NCBI GenBank assembly: GCA_024235715.1
Contig: JACKLW010000013.1
Span: forward strand, 80,649 to 144,648
DNA length: 64,000 bases
Source of the DNA: Accumulibacter sp.
GTDB taxonomy: Bacteria > Pseudomonadota > Gammaproteobacteria > Burkholderiales > Rhodocyclaceae
Direction: 5' to 3'
Numbering within the stretch: the stretch's first letter is position 1; the number at the start of each line of letters is the position of its first letter. Positions 1 to 10,433 of the stretch are shown one piece after another. The notes beneath the pieces were generated by a model, which was given only the letters and a program-made list of their open reading frames with translations, was not told where the DNA came from and did not search any database. Position numbers and translations under genes: made by a program.

Positions 1-1
1 T

Positions 2-3000
2 TTCGGACAGGTGCGCGGGCGTACCTACGCGACTTTCCCGTCGGGGATCAACGATGGTGGTTCGTCGTTTGCGACGCTCTCGTCGCTCGGTGGCGGCGCG
101 GCCATCGGCGCGGCCTTCTCGCTGACCTCGGGTTTCATCATGACCGCGCTGTTCGGCTCGCGCGAACTGCAGATCATTTCGGTGCCGGCACAGGGCCTGC
201 CGCAACGGACCACGCTGGGTGTCGAGATCGATCCGGGCAAGGTCAGCGACTACTCGATCCAGGTCGTCAATCCGTACAGCCCGAGCACTTCGCCGGCCAG
301 CGAGCCGTTCATCTCGGAAGCGCGGCTGGTCTTTCGTCCCGCCGGCAGCGGCGATGTCGCGCCCTTCGTCGAGATCAAGGGCGATCGCTTTACCTACGAC
401 AACCCGCCGGCGCCGGCTTCGGCCAAGGACGGCAGCGTCATCACCGACCTCTTCGTCATCTTCGTTACGCCCGACGGCCGTACCCACGAGGTACATCCCG
501 ACGCCTCGAGTACGCCCACCGAGGTCATCGTGCGGGTGCCGCAGTCGGTGGCCATCGGCACCGCCAAGGTCTATGTCAGGCGGCCGCAGGTCCTGAGCAA
601 CAACGGCGCCTGGAACCAGCTGGTCGGCAAGGAAAGCAACCGCGTGCAGCTCTCCTACGACGCGCGCTATGTCTTCGGCGGCCTCAGCGGCAGTCAGTTG
701 CTGGTGATCGACAGCCAGACCAGGGAGCTGGCGGCGCGCATCCCGATCGGCGGCACTTTCCCCGCGCCGCGCTCGGTGGCGATCAGCGCCGACAACACGC
801 GCGCCTACGCTGCCCTGCGTTACGGGAGTTCGGTCGCCGTCGTCGATACCGTGGCGCTGCAGCAGGTCGATGCCGACGCTGACCTGGCGAATGGCGTCAG
901 CAATATCGAGCTGCTGCCTGGCGCGCGGCCGTTCTGGATTGCCGCCGGCAAGGGTGGCAAGAAGGCCTACGTCTCGGACGAGGTGGCCGGGCGGATCTAC
1001 GTGCTCGACATCGATCCGTCGTCGGGCAGCTACAACAAGCTGGTGCGCACGCTTGACGTGGCGCCCGCACCTTCGGGACTGCGTGGCATGGCGATCAACG
1101 CCAACGGCACGCGGCTGTTCGTGGCTGCGCCGGAAAAAGCGCTGTTCGGCGGTTCCGGAAGCGGTGACGGCAGGGTCTTCGTGATCGACGTGGACGAGGG
1201 CAGCGCCACCTATGGTGAGGTCCTGGAAGTATTGGCGGCCGGCGGCGAACCGTACGGCGTGTCGGCGACCAACGACGCCAGCGTGATGCTGTACACCAAT
1301 CGCCTCTCGGACTCCAAAGGGGTGGTCATCGTCAAGGGCGACGTCGGCAGCTACACGCAGACCGCGGTGGCGATGAACCTGGGTTCGTTCACCGACTACT
1401 TCGACGTCAACAACGCGATCGCGGTGGTGCTCTCGAAGGACGGCGACTACGCCTTCGTTTCCGGCTTCAACGTCTACATCCAGGACAATCCGTCGCACGA
1501 CCCGAACTACGACCCCTTCCACCCGGCCGGTGGCAACGTCGGCATCATCCGCGATCCGCTGGGGGCGGCGCCGATGCTGGTCGCCGCAACGCGGCCGGTG
1601 CCGATGTCGTGGCCCGACAATCTGGTCCTCTCGCCGGACGGCGACACCCTCTACGCCGCCTACCGCGGGCAGCGGGTGGTGATGGGCTTCGACGTGCAGG
1701 CGATGATCGATGCGGTCAACAATCCGGCCTTCGCCGCCCAACTCGACCGCAAGCCGATCGACGATCTCGATCCGTCGATCAACGTCCGTTCCAACTTCAA
1801 GATCATCGAGCCCGGCAGCCGCTTCAAGGACCCCGTCTTCGGCGTGCCGCCGGGCGAGGAAGCCAGCGGCCCGATCGGCGTCGGCGGGCAGGCCAATGGC
1901 CTGGTCGCCCAGGGTGGCGCTTCGCTCGAGCTGCTGGCGCCCGGCGCGCTGACCAGTGACCTGACGCCCACGTTCTCGTGGCTGGTGAAGGGCTTCGAGA
2001 ACGCCAAGAGCCGCCTCTACGTCAGTACTTACCGGGGCAGCGACGGCCTGTTCCCGACAGACCTCGGGACGCCGGACCTGAACGCCGACCGGATTTTCTC
2101 GTCCGACCTGCTCGACGCCAGCAGTGTCGACGCGCAGGGCGCGGCGATCTTCATCAAGGCGCTGGCCGCGACGCTCAAGCTCACCGCCGGTCAGCAGTAC
2201 TTCTGGGGTGTCGAGGTGGTGTCGCCGGCGGGAACGGTGGTCGCCCGGGACTGGCGGGTCGTCAGGACCGAAGCCTTCCGCGATGCGTCCAAGCCGTTCA
2301 GCAGCGTGACCCTGCTGACCCATGGTTTCCAGCTCTCGCCGACGGCGCCGGCCAACGTCGCCGACAGCATCGCCGCCTTCCTCGAAATGGGCGAGAACAT
2401 CGCCCGCGCCGGTGGCGAGGGGGTCGCCGCGCTGTACCAGAAGACAACGGGCCGCTGGCTGGTCTTCTACAACGGCGCCACCTCGGTGACCGGCGTCGAC
2501 CTGGAAACGGTGCTCGCCTCGCCGGCAACGGCCGGCAGGCCGGTGGTGCTGATCAGCGACTGGTACGACGAGTCCGATTTTCCGACCAATGGCTTCAGCG
2601 AAGCGGCAGCCGATACCTTCTACTCGGCGCTGGCCAGGCTGAACTTCAACCTCGGCAACGACAAGCTGTTCAAGTCGCCGATACACCTGATCGGCCACAG
2701 CCGCGGCACGGTGGTGAATAGCGAGATTGCCCAGCGTTTCGGTATCTATTCGCCGACGACACGGCTGTCGATGACCTCGCTGGACGTCCATGACTTCAAC
2801 CAGCCGTCGCTCGACATACCGGTTGGCGAGTACATCCAGTTGTTTGGTGCCACTGCGAGCGCCCTGGGTGCGCCCGCGATCGGCACGCTGGCGCAGTTGT
2901 GGGGGATGTTGCCGACGAATACCATCATCCCGACCGGCAACTTCCTCGATCCGGACGTGCAGCGCTGGAGCAACATCGATTTTGCCGAGCACTACTACCA

Positions 3001-6000
3001 GATCCTGGCGAGCAACACTGCGCTGCCAGTCGGCGGCGGCATCGTGTCGACGCCGAACGGGCGCTTCGTTCCGAATTTCGACGTCAGCATGAACCTCAAC
3101 GGTCGCGCCGGCTTCACCGCCGACGACGGACTGGCGACGCTGACCGCACTCAACGACGGCTCGCTCAGGCCGGGTGGTCCGCACAGCCGTGTCTGGCGCT
3201 GGTATGGGGCGACCACCGACCTGTCGGTGACCGAGTTCGCGAAAGGCGGCGAGCCGGTCTTCCGCCGCCTCGCGGACAAGGACGCAACCGAGTTCCAGGG
3301 GGTCAGCATCCCGTGGTACAACGCGCAGTCGTATGCCCTAGGTATGGGGCCCTGGGAGGGCATCGGCACCGGCTGGGCGTTCTCGCCGCAGGGCGGCGTG
3401 CCCTTTGCCGGCACGCCGAGCAATACGCGGATTCCGGTGAGCTTCGACAATAGCGAGACGATCAATCCGTCCGGCCTGCCGGTGCCGTCGGTGTTCAACG
3501 GCGATTTCGAGGAAGGCGCGTTGAATCGCAGCTGGCTGCTGCAGTTCTCGGCGGGTGGCCTGGCGACCAACCTTTCCGGGGACCTGCCGGGCTGGTCTTT
3601 CCACGGCGGCGGTTTCCAGACGACGCGCACCCTGTTCGACGGCGACCGGCTGATAACGCTGGCCAACGGCACGCACGCGGCGATGCTCGACAACGACAAC
3701 TCGTGGATCCAGCACAACCGGATGGTTGTTCCCGATTGGGCCGAGTACCTGAGTTTCGACGTCCAGGTGCTGGACGCGGCGGCTGGCGAAACGCTTCGCG
3801 TGCAGGGCTTCGTGCCGGATACCGCGAGTTGGATCGATCTCGGCTCGGTCGCGGTCGACAGCCAGGGGAACAGCTTCGTCAACCGCCAGCTGGAAGTGCC
3901 GGTCGAGTTCCGGGGCGCCGAGAGGATGCTCCGCTTCTCGCTCAGCGGCGGCGGCTCCGCCAACGCCGAAATACTGCTCGACCATGTCCAGTTCATGCGC
4001 GGGCTGATCGTCGATAGCACCACCGACCAGAACGACAAGGGCGTATTCTTCACCGATACGGCGACCGGGCCGACCAGCGGCCTGAGCAGCCAGTGGGTCG
4101 AACTGACCAATCGCTTCCCCGACGCGGTCACGGTGACCGTGACGACCGACCCGAACGACTTCCTGGTCGTCGTCGACGGCCCCTTCGAGAAACTGCTCAA
4201 CGACAACCAGGCGCACGCGCCGCTCTACCAGGATCTGGTCGTCAGTCCGGGCGCTACGCTGCACATCGACCTGAAAGCGAGGTTCGGCGACGATTTCGTG
4301 AAGACATACGCCGACGCCGACCTGCCGATCGAGAAGACGGCCCTGTATTTCACGATCACGCTGAGCAACGGCAGCATTCGCGACGAATTGGTCGACCTCT
4401 TCTACCTGCCGGACTTCGCCGACGGCGATGCCTCCGACGGCGTGTGGACGATGATGGACACGCTGGACGGCAAGACGCGCACGCTGACCTTCGACAATGC
4501 CGCGCAGGTCGACGTCAAGCCCCTGTCCAACCCGACCGGGCAATTCTCGGTGGACGAGAGCGGCGGCATCGCGCAGGGGATCAAGTACCAGTCGGTGTAC
4601 ACCAGCGCGATCGACGATTTCGCCGAATTCCAGATCGAGGAGGGTGGCCGCAACCTGGGCAAGATCACCGTCAAGGCGCGCGCGGTCGAGAAACAGACGG
4701 TCGGCGTTTCGCTGGCCACGCTGCGCACGATGGTGCAGGCGATTCGTACCGAATACGACCAGTGGGTGGCCGATCCGACGGCCCCGGTGCACGACCCGAA
4801 CGGATTCGCCACCGGCAACTATGGCACCTTCGCCAGCCTCTTCTCGCCAGTGATCACCGACGCCGAATGGGCTGACGTGCTGACCGGCTTCCACAACGTA
4901 TTCGGCAAGGACCCCAACGCTCTGGGGCCGGTGTACCCGGCTTCGATCTATCTGCCGAGTATCCAGCAGAACGAGTTCGCGTACGCCGAAACCGGCCTCA
5001 ATCCGATCGTCATGATCAACCGGCCGTGGCTCAACGTCACCGACAACGAGTCGCGCAGCTTCGCCGGGCTGGACTTCGCCTACACCAGCTTCGAGAACAA
5101 TCTTACCGAGGCCGGTGCGGGCGCAGGCAGCTTCGGCGGCAAGGTCCTGCGCGACGACATTTCGATTCCGGCCAAGCGCTTCCTGCTGTCTCAGGTGGTC
5201 AATCCGCTGCGTACCGGCGCGATGGCCGGCGGCAGCGCGATGACCCTGGTCGTCGATGGCATCCTGCGCGCCTACCTGAATGTCGGCGACACGCGGCAGG
5301 ACGTCGGTGAAGCCTTCGGCTGGGTCGTCGGTCATGAACTTGCGCACAACCTCGGGCTGTTCGACGAGTACATCTACAATCCCTTCCAGTCGGTGCCACG
5401 CAACGGCGGCGCCAACTTCATGTCCACCGCCAATACGGTGACGGTCGCCAACCGGCAGCGGGAAGCGCTGCACCTGGCGATGGACAATCCCGATACCACG
5501 GTCTCGCTGGCGGGTACCAATGCCCTGGCGACCTGGTACCTGGACCTGAACGCGCTCGACGCGTCGAACCGTCCGGGCCGTACTGCGCAGGCACTGTCTC
5601 CCAGAGCCGGCGACGGCGACCCCGAGGCCGACCCGCTCACCGCGCTGCTGGCCTTCGTGGGCATGGTCGGCGACGCGACGGCCGGGGTGACTTCGGAACC
5701 GCTGCTGCGCAACGGCGAGATCCACGCCGGCATCGTCAATGGCGCCTTCGACGTCGGCGACGCGACGGCCACCGACTACGGCTGGATCACTGTTGGCCAT
5801 GCCGGCGTGGTCAGCGGTCAGGGCGTTCTCCGCGAGGATCCGCGCCTGGCTTCGCGCCTGATACAGACCTTCGCCGTTCCCGATCAGGCACAGATCCTGC
5901 GCTTCGAACTGCTCGGCGCCGATTTCGTTGCCAACGAGGGCGGGCCAGCGGATGCCTTCGAGGTCGCACTGCTCGATGCCTCCGGCAATGCCGTCGCGGG

Positions 6001-9000
6001 CACCATCCCGGTCGGCGACAGCGACGCGCTGTTCAACCTGCAGGCCGGTGGCAGGGTATTCGCCGCGTCGTCGGTGAGCGCGACGGGGCTGGCCAACCGC
6101 AATGGCGGGACGCTGCCGGCCGGGCAGCCGGTGACGGTCAGCATCGATCTGAGCGGCATCGCCTCCGGCAGCGTGCTGACGCTGTACTTCGACCTGCTCG
6201 GATTTTCCGGCGCGGCGAGTCGGCTGCGCATCGACAACGTCAGCATCGTCAGCGCCGGCGACAGCAACAACCTGCCGCCAGTCGCCAGCAGCAGCGCGAT
6301 CAGCGCCAGCGAAGAGGGCCCGGCGGTGGCGCTCGCTCTGAGCGCGCCGATCGACGTCGATAGCCCGCTGCTGTCGATCGTCGTCAGCGGTCTGCCGGCC
6401 ATCGGCGAGATCCGGTACGCGAACGGCAATGCGGTTGGCGTCAACGACACGCTCAGCAGTTCGCAACTGCTCGCCCTGACGTACATGCCGCCGGCCGAAT
6501 ACAACGCTCGCGACCCGGTCGGGCGCTTCAGCTACAGCGTCAGTGACGGCATCAGCACGGTTACCGGCGAGACGGTGATCGTGCTGGCAGCGGTCAACGA
6601 CGCGCCGGTCGCCAGCAGCAGTGCGATCATCGCCAGCGAACAGGGTGCAGCGGTGGCGCTCGGCTTGAGCGCGCCCAGCGACGTAGACAGCGTGGTGCTG
6701 AGTATCGTCGTCACGGGTCTGCCGGCGCTTGGCGAGGTGCAGTATGCGGACGGCAGTGCGGTCAAGGACGCCGACACGCTGAGCAGCGCGCAACTGGTCG
6801 GCCTGAAATACCTGGCGCCGGCCGAGTACAACGGCCGCGATGCGGTCGGCCGCTTCAGCTACAGCGTCAGCGACGGCAGCAGGGCGGTCAGCGGCGCGAC
6901 GGCGATCACCGTGCTACCGGTCAACGACCCACCGGTCGCGGCCAGTAGCGCGATCATGGCCGATGAAGGTGGTGGCGCCGTGGCGCTTGGTTTGAGTGCG
7001 CCGACCGACGTCGACAGCCCGCTGCTGACGATCGTCGTCAGTGGGCTGCCGCTGCTGGGCGTCGTTCAGTATGCTGACGGCAGCAGGGTAGGCATCAACG
7101 ACACATTGAGCGAGGCGCAGCTACTTGGGCTGAAGTACCTGCCACCGGCAGCATATGACAGCAATGATGCAGTCGGCAGTTTTTCCTACCGCGTCAGCGA
7201 TGGCAGCCGCTCGGTAGCCGGCGGGACGACGATCACCGTCATTCCGGGCAACTACGCGCCGGTCGCCAGCAGCAGCGCGATCACCGCCAGCGAAGAAGGT
7301 CCGACAGTGGCGCTCGGTCTGAGCGCGCCGGTCGACGTCGATAGTCCGCTGCTGACGATCGCCGTCACCGCTCTGCCGACCATCGGCGAGGTGCAGTACG
7401 CCGACGGCAGCGCGCTCGCTGCCAACGATCTCTTGAGCAGCGCCCAGTTGGTCGGCCTGAAGTATCAGCCGCCGGCCGAGTACAACGGCACCGACAGCGT
7501 GGGTCGTTTCAGCTACAGCGTCAGCGATGGCCAGCACACGACGGGCGGCGAGACGACGATTGCCGTGACGGCGGTGAATGATGCACCGGTGGCGGTTGCC
7601 GACAGCGCCAGCGTCGATGTCGCCGATTCGCTGCTGATCGACGTCCTGGCCAACGACACCGACGCAGAGAATCAGGCCCTGACTCTGATCAGTTCCAGCG
7701 GCGCGACGCGTGGCAGCGTGGCGATCGAGAACGGCAAGCTGCGCTACACGCCGCTGGGTACCAGCGTCGGTGCCGACCGGTTCAGCTACCTGGTGGCCGA
7801 CAGCGACGGCGCCACGGCCAGCGGGCAGGTCGAGGTGCTGGTTACCGCCAACCGCGCACCGACGCTGGCCGCGATTGCGGACGTCAGTATCCGCGAAGGC
7901 GAAAAGCTGACGATTGCCGCAGTCGGCAGCGACGCCGATTCGGGCGACGTCCTGAGCTACTCGCTGCTGGTCGCGCCGGCAGGGGCGAGTATCGACGCGG
8001 GTAACGGGAACATCGTCTGGCAGGCACGCGACGGTGGCGGCAGCCACGCTTTCAGCGTTCGCGTGGTCGACCGTGCCGGCGAATTCGCCGATCGCAGGTT
8101 TACTGCGACCGTGCTCAACGTCGCACCGACGCTGAGCGTCTCTGGCCCGTCGTCGATCCACGTCGGCGAGCCCTACTCGCTCGCACTGGGCAGTAGCGAC
8201 CCCGGTGACGACACCATCAGCAACTGGCGGATCGACTGGGGCGATGGACAGGTGATCGATTACGCCGGTAACCCGAGTCGACTCGAACACCGCTATGGCG
8301 TCAGCCTTGGGCCGGTCGCGATCCGGGCGACGGCCAGCGACGAGGACGGCAGTTACCTCGCAACCCCGTTGCCGCTGACGGTGCTGCAACGGCCGTCGCC
8401 GGTGAGCGCGCCGGGCGTCGGCGACGATGCACGGCAGGCGGTCGGCGAACTTGTCGGCACCAGGGGCGGTGGTACTTTCGACGCCGCCGACACGATGCCG
8501 ATCGGGCAAGGTGCCTTGTGGTGGGTTGGCGGTTTCACGACGTCGGCGGTCGCCGCCTCGCACGTGCTCGCCAGTACTGACGGCAGTGGCCGGATCGCGG
8601 TCGGTGATACGGTGGGGAGCGAGCAGCAGTCAGGTGCCGGCCGACTGCCGGGCGCCCTGAACGACGTGGCCGGTTTTCAGCCGACGCTTGTTGGCGGGCA
8701 GGCACGGTCGGCGCCCGACGATGCCGGCGGCGCGCTGCCGCTGGTCGACTTTCGCCCGCGGCCCGCCGGTTTGCGCTTGCCGGTGGGCCATGGGCGTGGC
8801 GAACACGACAACTGGCGAAAGGCGTTCGTGACGAACATGGCGAAGAAGGCGGACGACCCGAATAGTGCCCTGCGGGTGAGCACCGGAGCATCGCGAGCGG
8901 TCCCTCTCGCACCGGATGATTTTCTCGACGAGCTGCTGCCGGACGGCACACAGGACGCTTTGCCGGGTCGCACCCAGCCGGGCGCGCCGAATGCCCAGCC

Positions 9001-9238
9001 AGCGGGAGCGCCGAGCAGCGTGGACGAGAACGCCGAACAGGACATCAAGGAGGGCGCGCAGGAGGGCGGCGCCGGGGACAGGGACGACCCTGCCCTGGAT
9101 CGTTTGATGCTCGTGCTGCCGCTTGCCCCGTTCGGGCCAATCTACTTCAAGAGCGTTGTCGGGCGAGGGGGGTGGCGAACAGATATCGCAAAGCGCCAAC
9201 GCCGGCGGCCGGCGGCGGGGGAAAGCGCATGCGGGTGA
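2..9238 (+). CDS. Giant multidomain surface/exported protein, 5' end outside window
   Basis: The frame is open from base 2, so this is probably the C-terminal part of a longer protein; the first possible start inside the window is GTG at 11 (3075 residues from there). Numbering from that GTG, residues 218-570 look like a YncE-type beta-propeller with repeated VAISAD/LSPDGD phrases. Residues 755-1130 resemble an alpha/beta hydrolase, with LLTHGF near 769 and a nucleophile elbow GHSRG at Ser897. A beta-sandwich-like segment follows (1165-1340). A zinc-protease motif HELAHNLGLFD lies at 1775-1785, the metzincin form HExxHxxGxxD. Four 109-residue repeats occupy 2089-2524, then cadherin-like, Ig-like and PKD-like modules to about 2790 and a low-complexity tail. 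No LPXTG or PEP-CTERM-like anchor is visible. Likely secreted or cell-surface. The individual activities are inferred from motifs only. Confidence 0.85.
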   Translation, partial: FGQVRGRTYATFPSGINDGGSSFATLSSLGGGAAIGAAFSLTSGFIMTALFGSRELQIISVPAQGLPQRTTLGVEIDPGKVSDYSIQVVNPYSPSTSPASEPFISEARLVFRPAGSGDVAPFVEIKGDRFTYDNPPAPASAKDGSVITDLFVIFVTPDGRTHEVHPDASSTPTEVIVRVPQSVAIGTAKVYVRRPQVLSNNGAWNQLVGKESNRVQLSYDARYVFGGLSGSQLLVIDSQTRELAARIPIGGTFPAPRSVAISADNTRAYAALRYGSSVAVVDTVALQQVDADADLANGVSNIELLPGARPFWIAAGKGGKKAYVSDEVAGRIYVLDIDPSSGSYNKLVRTLDVAPAPSGLRGMAINANGTRLFVAAPEKALFGGSGSGDGRVFVIDVDEGSATYGEVLEVLAAGGEPYGVSATNDASVMLYTNRLSDSKGVVIVKGDVGSYTQTAVAMNLGSFTDYFDVNNAIAVVLSKDGDYAFVSGFNVYIQDNPSHDPNYDPFHPAGGNVGIIRDPLGAAPMLVAATRPVPMSWPDNLVLSPDGDTLYAAYRGQRVVMGFDVQAMIDAVNNPAFAAQLDRKPIDDLDPSINVRSNFKIIEPGSRFKDPVFGVPPGEEASGPIGVGGQANGLVAQGGASLELLAPGALTSDLTPTFSWLVKGFENAKSRLYVSTYRGSDGLFPTDLGTPDLNADRIFSSDLLDASSVDAQGAAIFIKALAATLKLTAGQQYFWGVEVVSPAGTVVARDWRVVRTEAFRDASKPFSSVTLLTHGFQLSPTAPANVADSIAAFLEMGENIARAGGEGVAALYQKTTGRWLVFYNGATSVTGVDLETVLASPATAGRPVVLISDWYDESDFPTNGFSEAAADTFYSALARLNFNLGNDKLFKSPIHLIGHSRGTVVNSEIAQRFGIYSPTTRLSMTSLDVHDFNQPSLDIPVGEYIQLFGATASALGAPAIGTLAQLWGMLPTNTIIPTGNFLDPDVQRWSNIDFAEHYYQILASNTALPVGGGIVSTPNGRFVPNFDVSMNLNGRAGFTADDGLATLTALNDGSLRPGGPHSRVWRWYGATTDLSVTEFAKGGEPVFRRLADKDATEFQGVSIPWYNAQSYALGMGPWEGIGTGWAFSPQGGVPFAGTPSNTRIPVSFDNSETINPSGLPVPSVFNGDFEEGALNRSWLLQFSAGGLATNLSGDLPGWSFHGGGFQTTRTLFDGDRLITLANGTHAAMLDNDNSWIQHNRMVVPDWAEYLSFDVQVLDAAAGETLRVQGFVPDTASWIDLGSVAVDSQGNSFVNRQLEVPVEFRGAERMLRFSLSGGGSANAEILLDHVQFMRGLIVDSTTDQNDKGVFFTDTATGPTSGLSSQWVELTNRFPDAVTVTVTTDPNDFLVVVDGPFEKLLNDNQAHAPLYQDLVVSPGATLHIDLKARFGDDFVKTYADADLPIEKTALYFTITLSNGSIRDELVDLFYLPDFADGDASDGVWTMMDTLDGKTRTLTFDNAAQVDVKPLSNPTGQFSVDESGGIAQGIKYQSVYTSAIDDFAEFQIEEGGRNLGKITVKARAVEKQTVGVSLATLRTMVQAIRTEYDQWVADPTAPVHDPNGFATGNYGTFASLFSPVITDAEWADVLTGFHNVFGKDPNALGPVYPASIYLPSIQQNEFAYAETGLNPIVMINRPWLNVTDNESRSFAGLDFAYTSFENNLTEAGAGAGSFGGKVLRDDISIPAKRFLLSQVVNPLRTGAMAGGSAMTLVVDGILRAYLNVGDTRQDVGEAFGWVVGHELAHNLGLFDEYIYNPFQSVPRNGGANFMSTANTVTVANRQREALHLAMDNPDTTVSLAGTNALATWYLDLNALDASNRPGRTAQALSPRAGDGDPEADPLTALLAFVGMVGDATAGVTSEPLLRNGEIHAGIVNGAFDVGDATATDYGWITVGHAGVVSGQGVLREDPRLASRLIQTFAVPDQAQILRFELLGADFVANEGGPADAFEVALLDASGNAVAGTIPVGDSDALFNLQAGGRVFAASSVSATGLANRNGGTLPAGQPVTVSIDLSGIASGSVLTLYFDLLGFSGAASRLRIDNVSIVSAGDSNNLPPVASSSAISASEEGPAVALALSAPIDVDSPLLSIVVSGLPAIGEIRYANGNAVGVNDTLSSSQLLALTYMPPAEYNARDPVGRFSYSVSDGISTVTGETVIVLAAVNDAPVASSSAIIASEQGAAVALGLSAPSDVDSVVLSIVVTGLPALGEVQYADGSAVKDADTLSSAQLVGLKYLAPAEYNGRDAVGRFSYSVSDGSRAVSGATAITVLPVNDPPVAASSAIMADEGGGAVALGLSAPTDVDSPLLTIVVSGLPLLGVVQYADGSRVGINDTLSEAQLLGLKYLPPAAYDSNDAVGSFSYRVSDGSRSVAGGTTITVIPGNYAPVASSSAITASEEGPTVALGLSAPVDVDSPLLTIAVTALPTIGEVQYADGSALAANDLLSSAQLVGLKYQPPAEYNGTDSVGRFSYSVSDGQHTTGGETTIAVTAVNDAPVAVADSASVDVADSLLIDVLANDTDAENQALTLISSSGATRGSVAIENGKLRYTPLGTSVGADRFSYLVADSDGATASGQVEVLVTANRAPTLAAIADVSIREGEKLTIAAVGSDADSGDVLSYSLLVAPAGASIDAGNGNIVWQARDGGGSHAFSVRVVDRAGEFADRRFTATVLNVAPTLSVSGPSSIHVGEPYSLALGSSDPGDDTISNWRIDWGDGQVIDYAGNPSRLEHRYGVSLGPVAIRATASDEDGSYLATPLPLTVLQRPSPVSAPGVGDDARQAVGELVGTRGGGTFDAADTMPIGQGALWWVGGFTTSAVAASHVLASTDGSGRIAVGDTVGSEQQSGAGRLPGALNDVAGFQPTLVGGQARSAPDDAGGALPLVDFRPRPAGLRLPVGHGRGEHDNWRKAFVTNMAKKADDPNSALRVSTGASRAVPLAPDDFLDELLPDGTQDALPGRTQPGAPNAQPAGAPSSVDENAEQDIKEGAQEGGAGDRDDPALDRLMLVLPLAPFGPIYFKSVVGRGGWRTDIAKRQRRRPAAGESACG
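6275..7582 (+). repeat. Four tandem 327-bp coding repeats
   Basis: Units start at 6275, 6602, 6929 and 7256, and the following module begins at 7583, so every unit is exactly 327 bp (109 codons) with no indel. Each begins with a PPV/APV-x-SSAI phrase and carries DVDS, SGLP, YADGS, SYSVSDG and VNDAPV-like phrases, typical of cadherin-like/VCBS-type adhesin repeats. Copies differ at many synonymous and some coding positions, so they are not a very recent amplification. Confidence 0.93.
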
Positions 9239-9524
9239 AGACGATGCCGGTGACGGGAACGAGAACCGCGCGCTGAATGGGGTCGTCGTCCAGTATGAGG
9301 TTGCGAAGCCATGCACGCCGCCGCTAGCGATGCTCCGGGCGTCGATCCGGTTGCCTGCCTCGTGCCAGGCATGGCTATGGCCGGTGGCCGACTTCAGGTC
9401 TATAGTGTGCCGAAGAACATCCGGCCGCGCGTCGCCGTGTACTGATCACCAGACGCCAACCGGCGGCGACTGGCGGGCGGCGCGGTGTCGTTTGCCGATC
9501 AGGCCGCTCTACAGAGGATTGTCG

Positions 9525-10289
9525 ATGAACAGCCCACCCAAGTCAGTGCCAGGCGCGAAGGCCGGGGCGCCTGCGCGGCAAGGCAGGAAGAAGCCGTCGG
9601 CGGCCGCAAAGCCCAAGGCCGCGGCTGCAAACGAGTCCGGCCTGCTTGAGCAGGTGCGCGCCGTCGCTGGCAGATTGCTCGACGTCAGCTCTGCGGCCGG
9701 GGTCGCCGGGCGAACGCTGGATACGGCGAGCAGGGTTTCCCGCGCGCTGTTGGATGGGCAGGCCATGGAAGCGGCGTCGGAGGTCCTGAAGGCCGTGTTG
9801 CCCAGTGCCGCAGAGTCCGCGGCCTGGGCGAGGACCGGCGCAGCGATACGCAAGATGCGCGAGAACGCCGGCTTGACGATCACGGAACTCGGAGCCGCGA
9901 TCGATCTCGAGGATCCGTCGCTGGTCGAGGCCCTGGAGAACGGCCGCATCGCGCTGTCGTTCGAGCTGATCCTCCGGCTGGCGGCGGTATTTGGCCGCAA
10001 GGACCCGATCGGCTTTGTCATGGGCCTGACGCGCACCGCCAATCCGGCGTTGTGGAAGAGCCTTGAAGACCTCGGCGTCGGCAAGCTCGTCCTGCAGTCG
10101 GTACGCGAGCACCAGTTCGTCAATGTCTATCGCAGCAACGATCAGGCGCGAGCCCTCAGTGATGAGGAGTTCGCCGAGATTCTCGGTTTCACGCAGGCCG
10201 CCTTCGAGATGGCGATGGCTCAGCGCGAACGCTCCAGGCTTCGTCAGCAAGGCCGCCAGACGGGCGGCAGGCCGGCGGCGGACGCATGA
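9525..10289 (+). CDS. Xre-type helix-turn-helix regulator
   Basis: A protein of 254 residues. The start is ATG 9525, preceded by AGAGGA about seven bases upstream; the reading frame stays open further upstream but without a convincing start. The first 40 residues are Ala/Lys/Pro-rich. Residues about 110-165 form a Cro/Xre-like HTH (IRKMRENAGLTITELG ... LENGRIALSFELILRLAAVF). The C-terminal part is helical and ends in a basic tail. It probably binds DNA as a transcriptional regulator; no target is evident. The 286 bases between the giant gene and this one hold no ORF I trust, only a TATAGT at 9401 without a good -35. Confidence 0.75.
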   Translation: MNSPPKSVPGAKAGAPARQGRKKPSAAAKPKAAAANESGLLEQVRAVAGRLLDVSSAAGVAGRTLDTASRVSRALLDGQAMEAASEVLKAVLPSAAESAAWARTGAAIRKMRENAGLTITELGAAIDLEDPSLVEALENGRIALSFELILRLAAVFGRKDPIGFVMGLTRTANPALWKSLEDLGVGKLVLQSVREHQFVNVYRSNDQARALSDEEFAEILGFTQAAFEMAMAQRERSRLRQQGRQTGGRPAADA

Positions 10290-10433
10290 GTTGTGCCGCC
10301 CATGGCTGTGGCGCCGCGGCAGCGCGCAGGTCGCGCGCGCTTGCCTGGCGCGGGGGCGCCCGGAGTGACTGCTTGCCAGACGGCGTCATTTCTGATATTT
10401 ACTCGTCTCTTTTGCAAATCAGGGTCTTCGAAC

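Noticed and set aside
3338-6793. 1151-codon open frame on the minus strand opposite the giant surface gene
   Set aside because: Composition is Arg/His/Gln/Val-rich shadow coding of a GC-rich gene, with no recognisable domain; the plus-strand frame has clear motifs and repeats.
6275-7582. Tandem repeats considered as a CRISPR array
   Set aside because: Units are 327 bp, contiguous, in one reading frame and encode a repeated protein domain; there are no short repeats with unique spacers.
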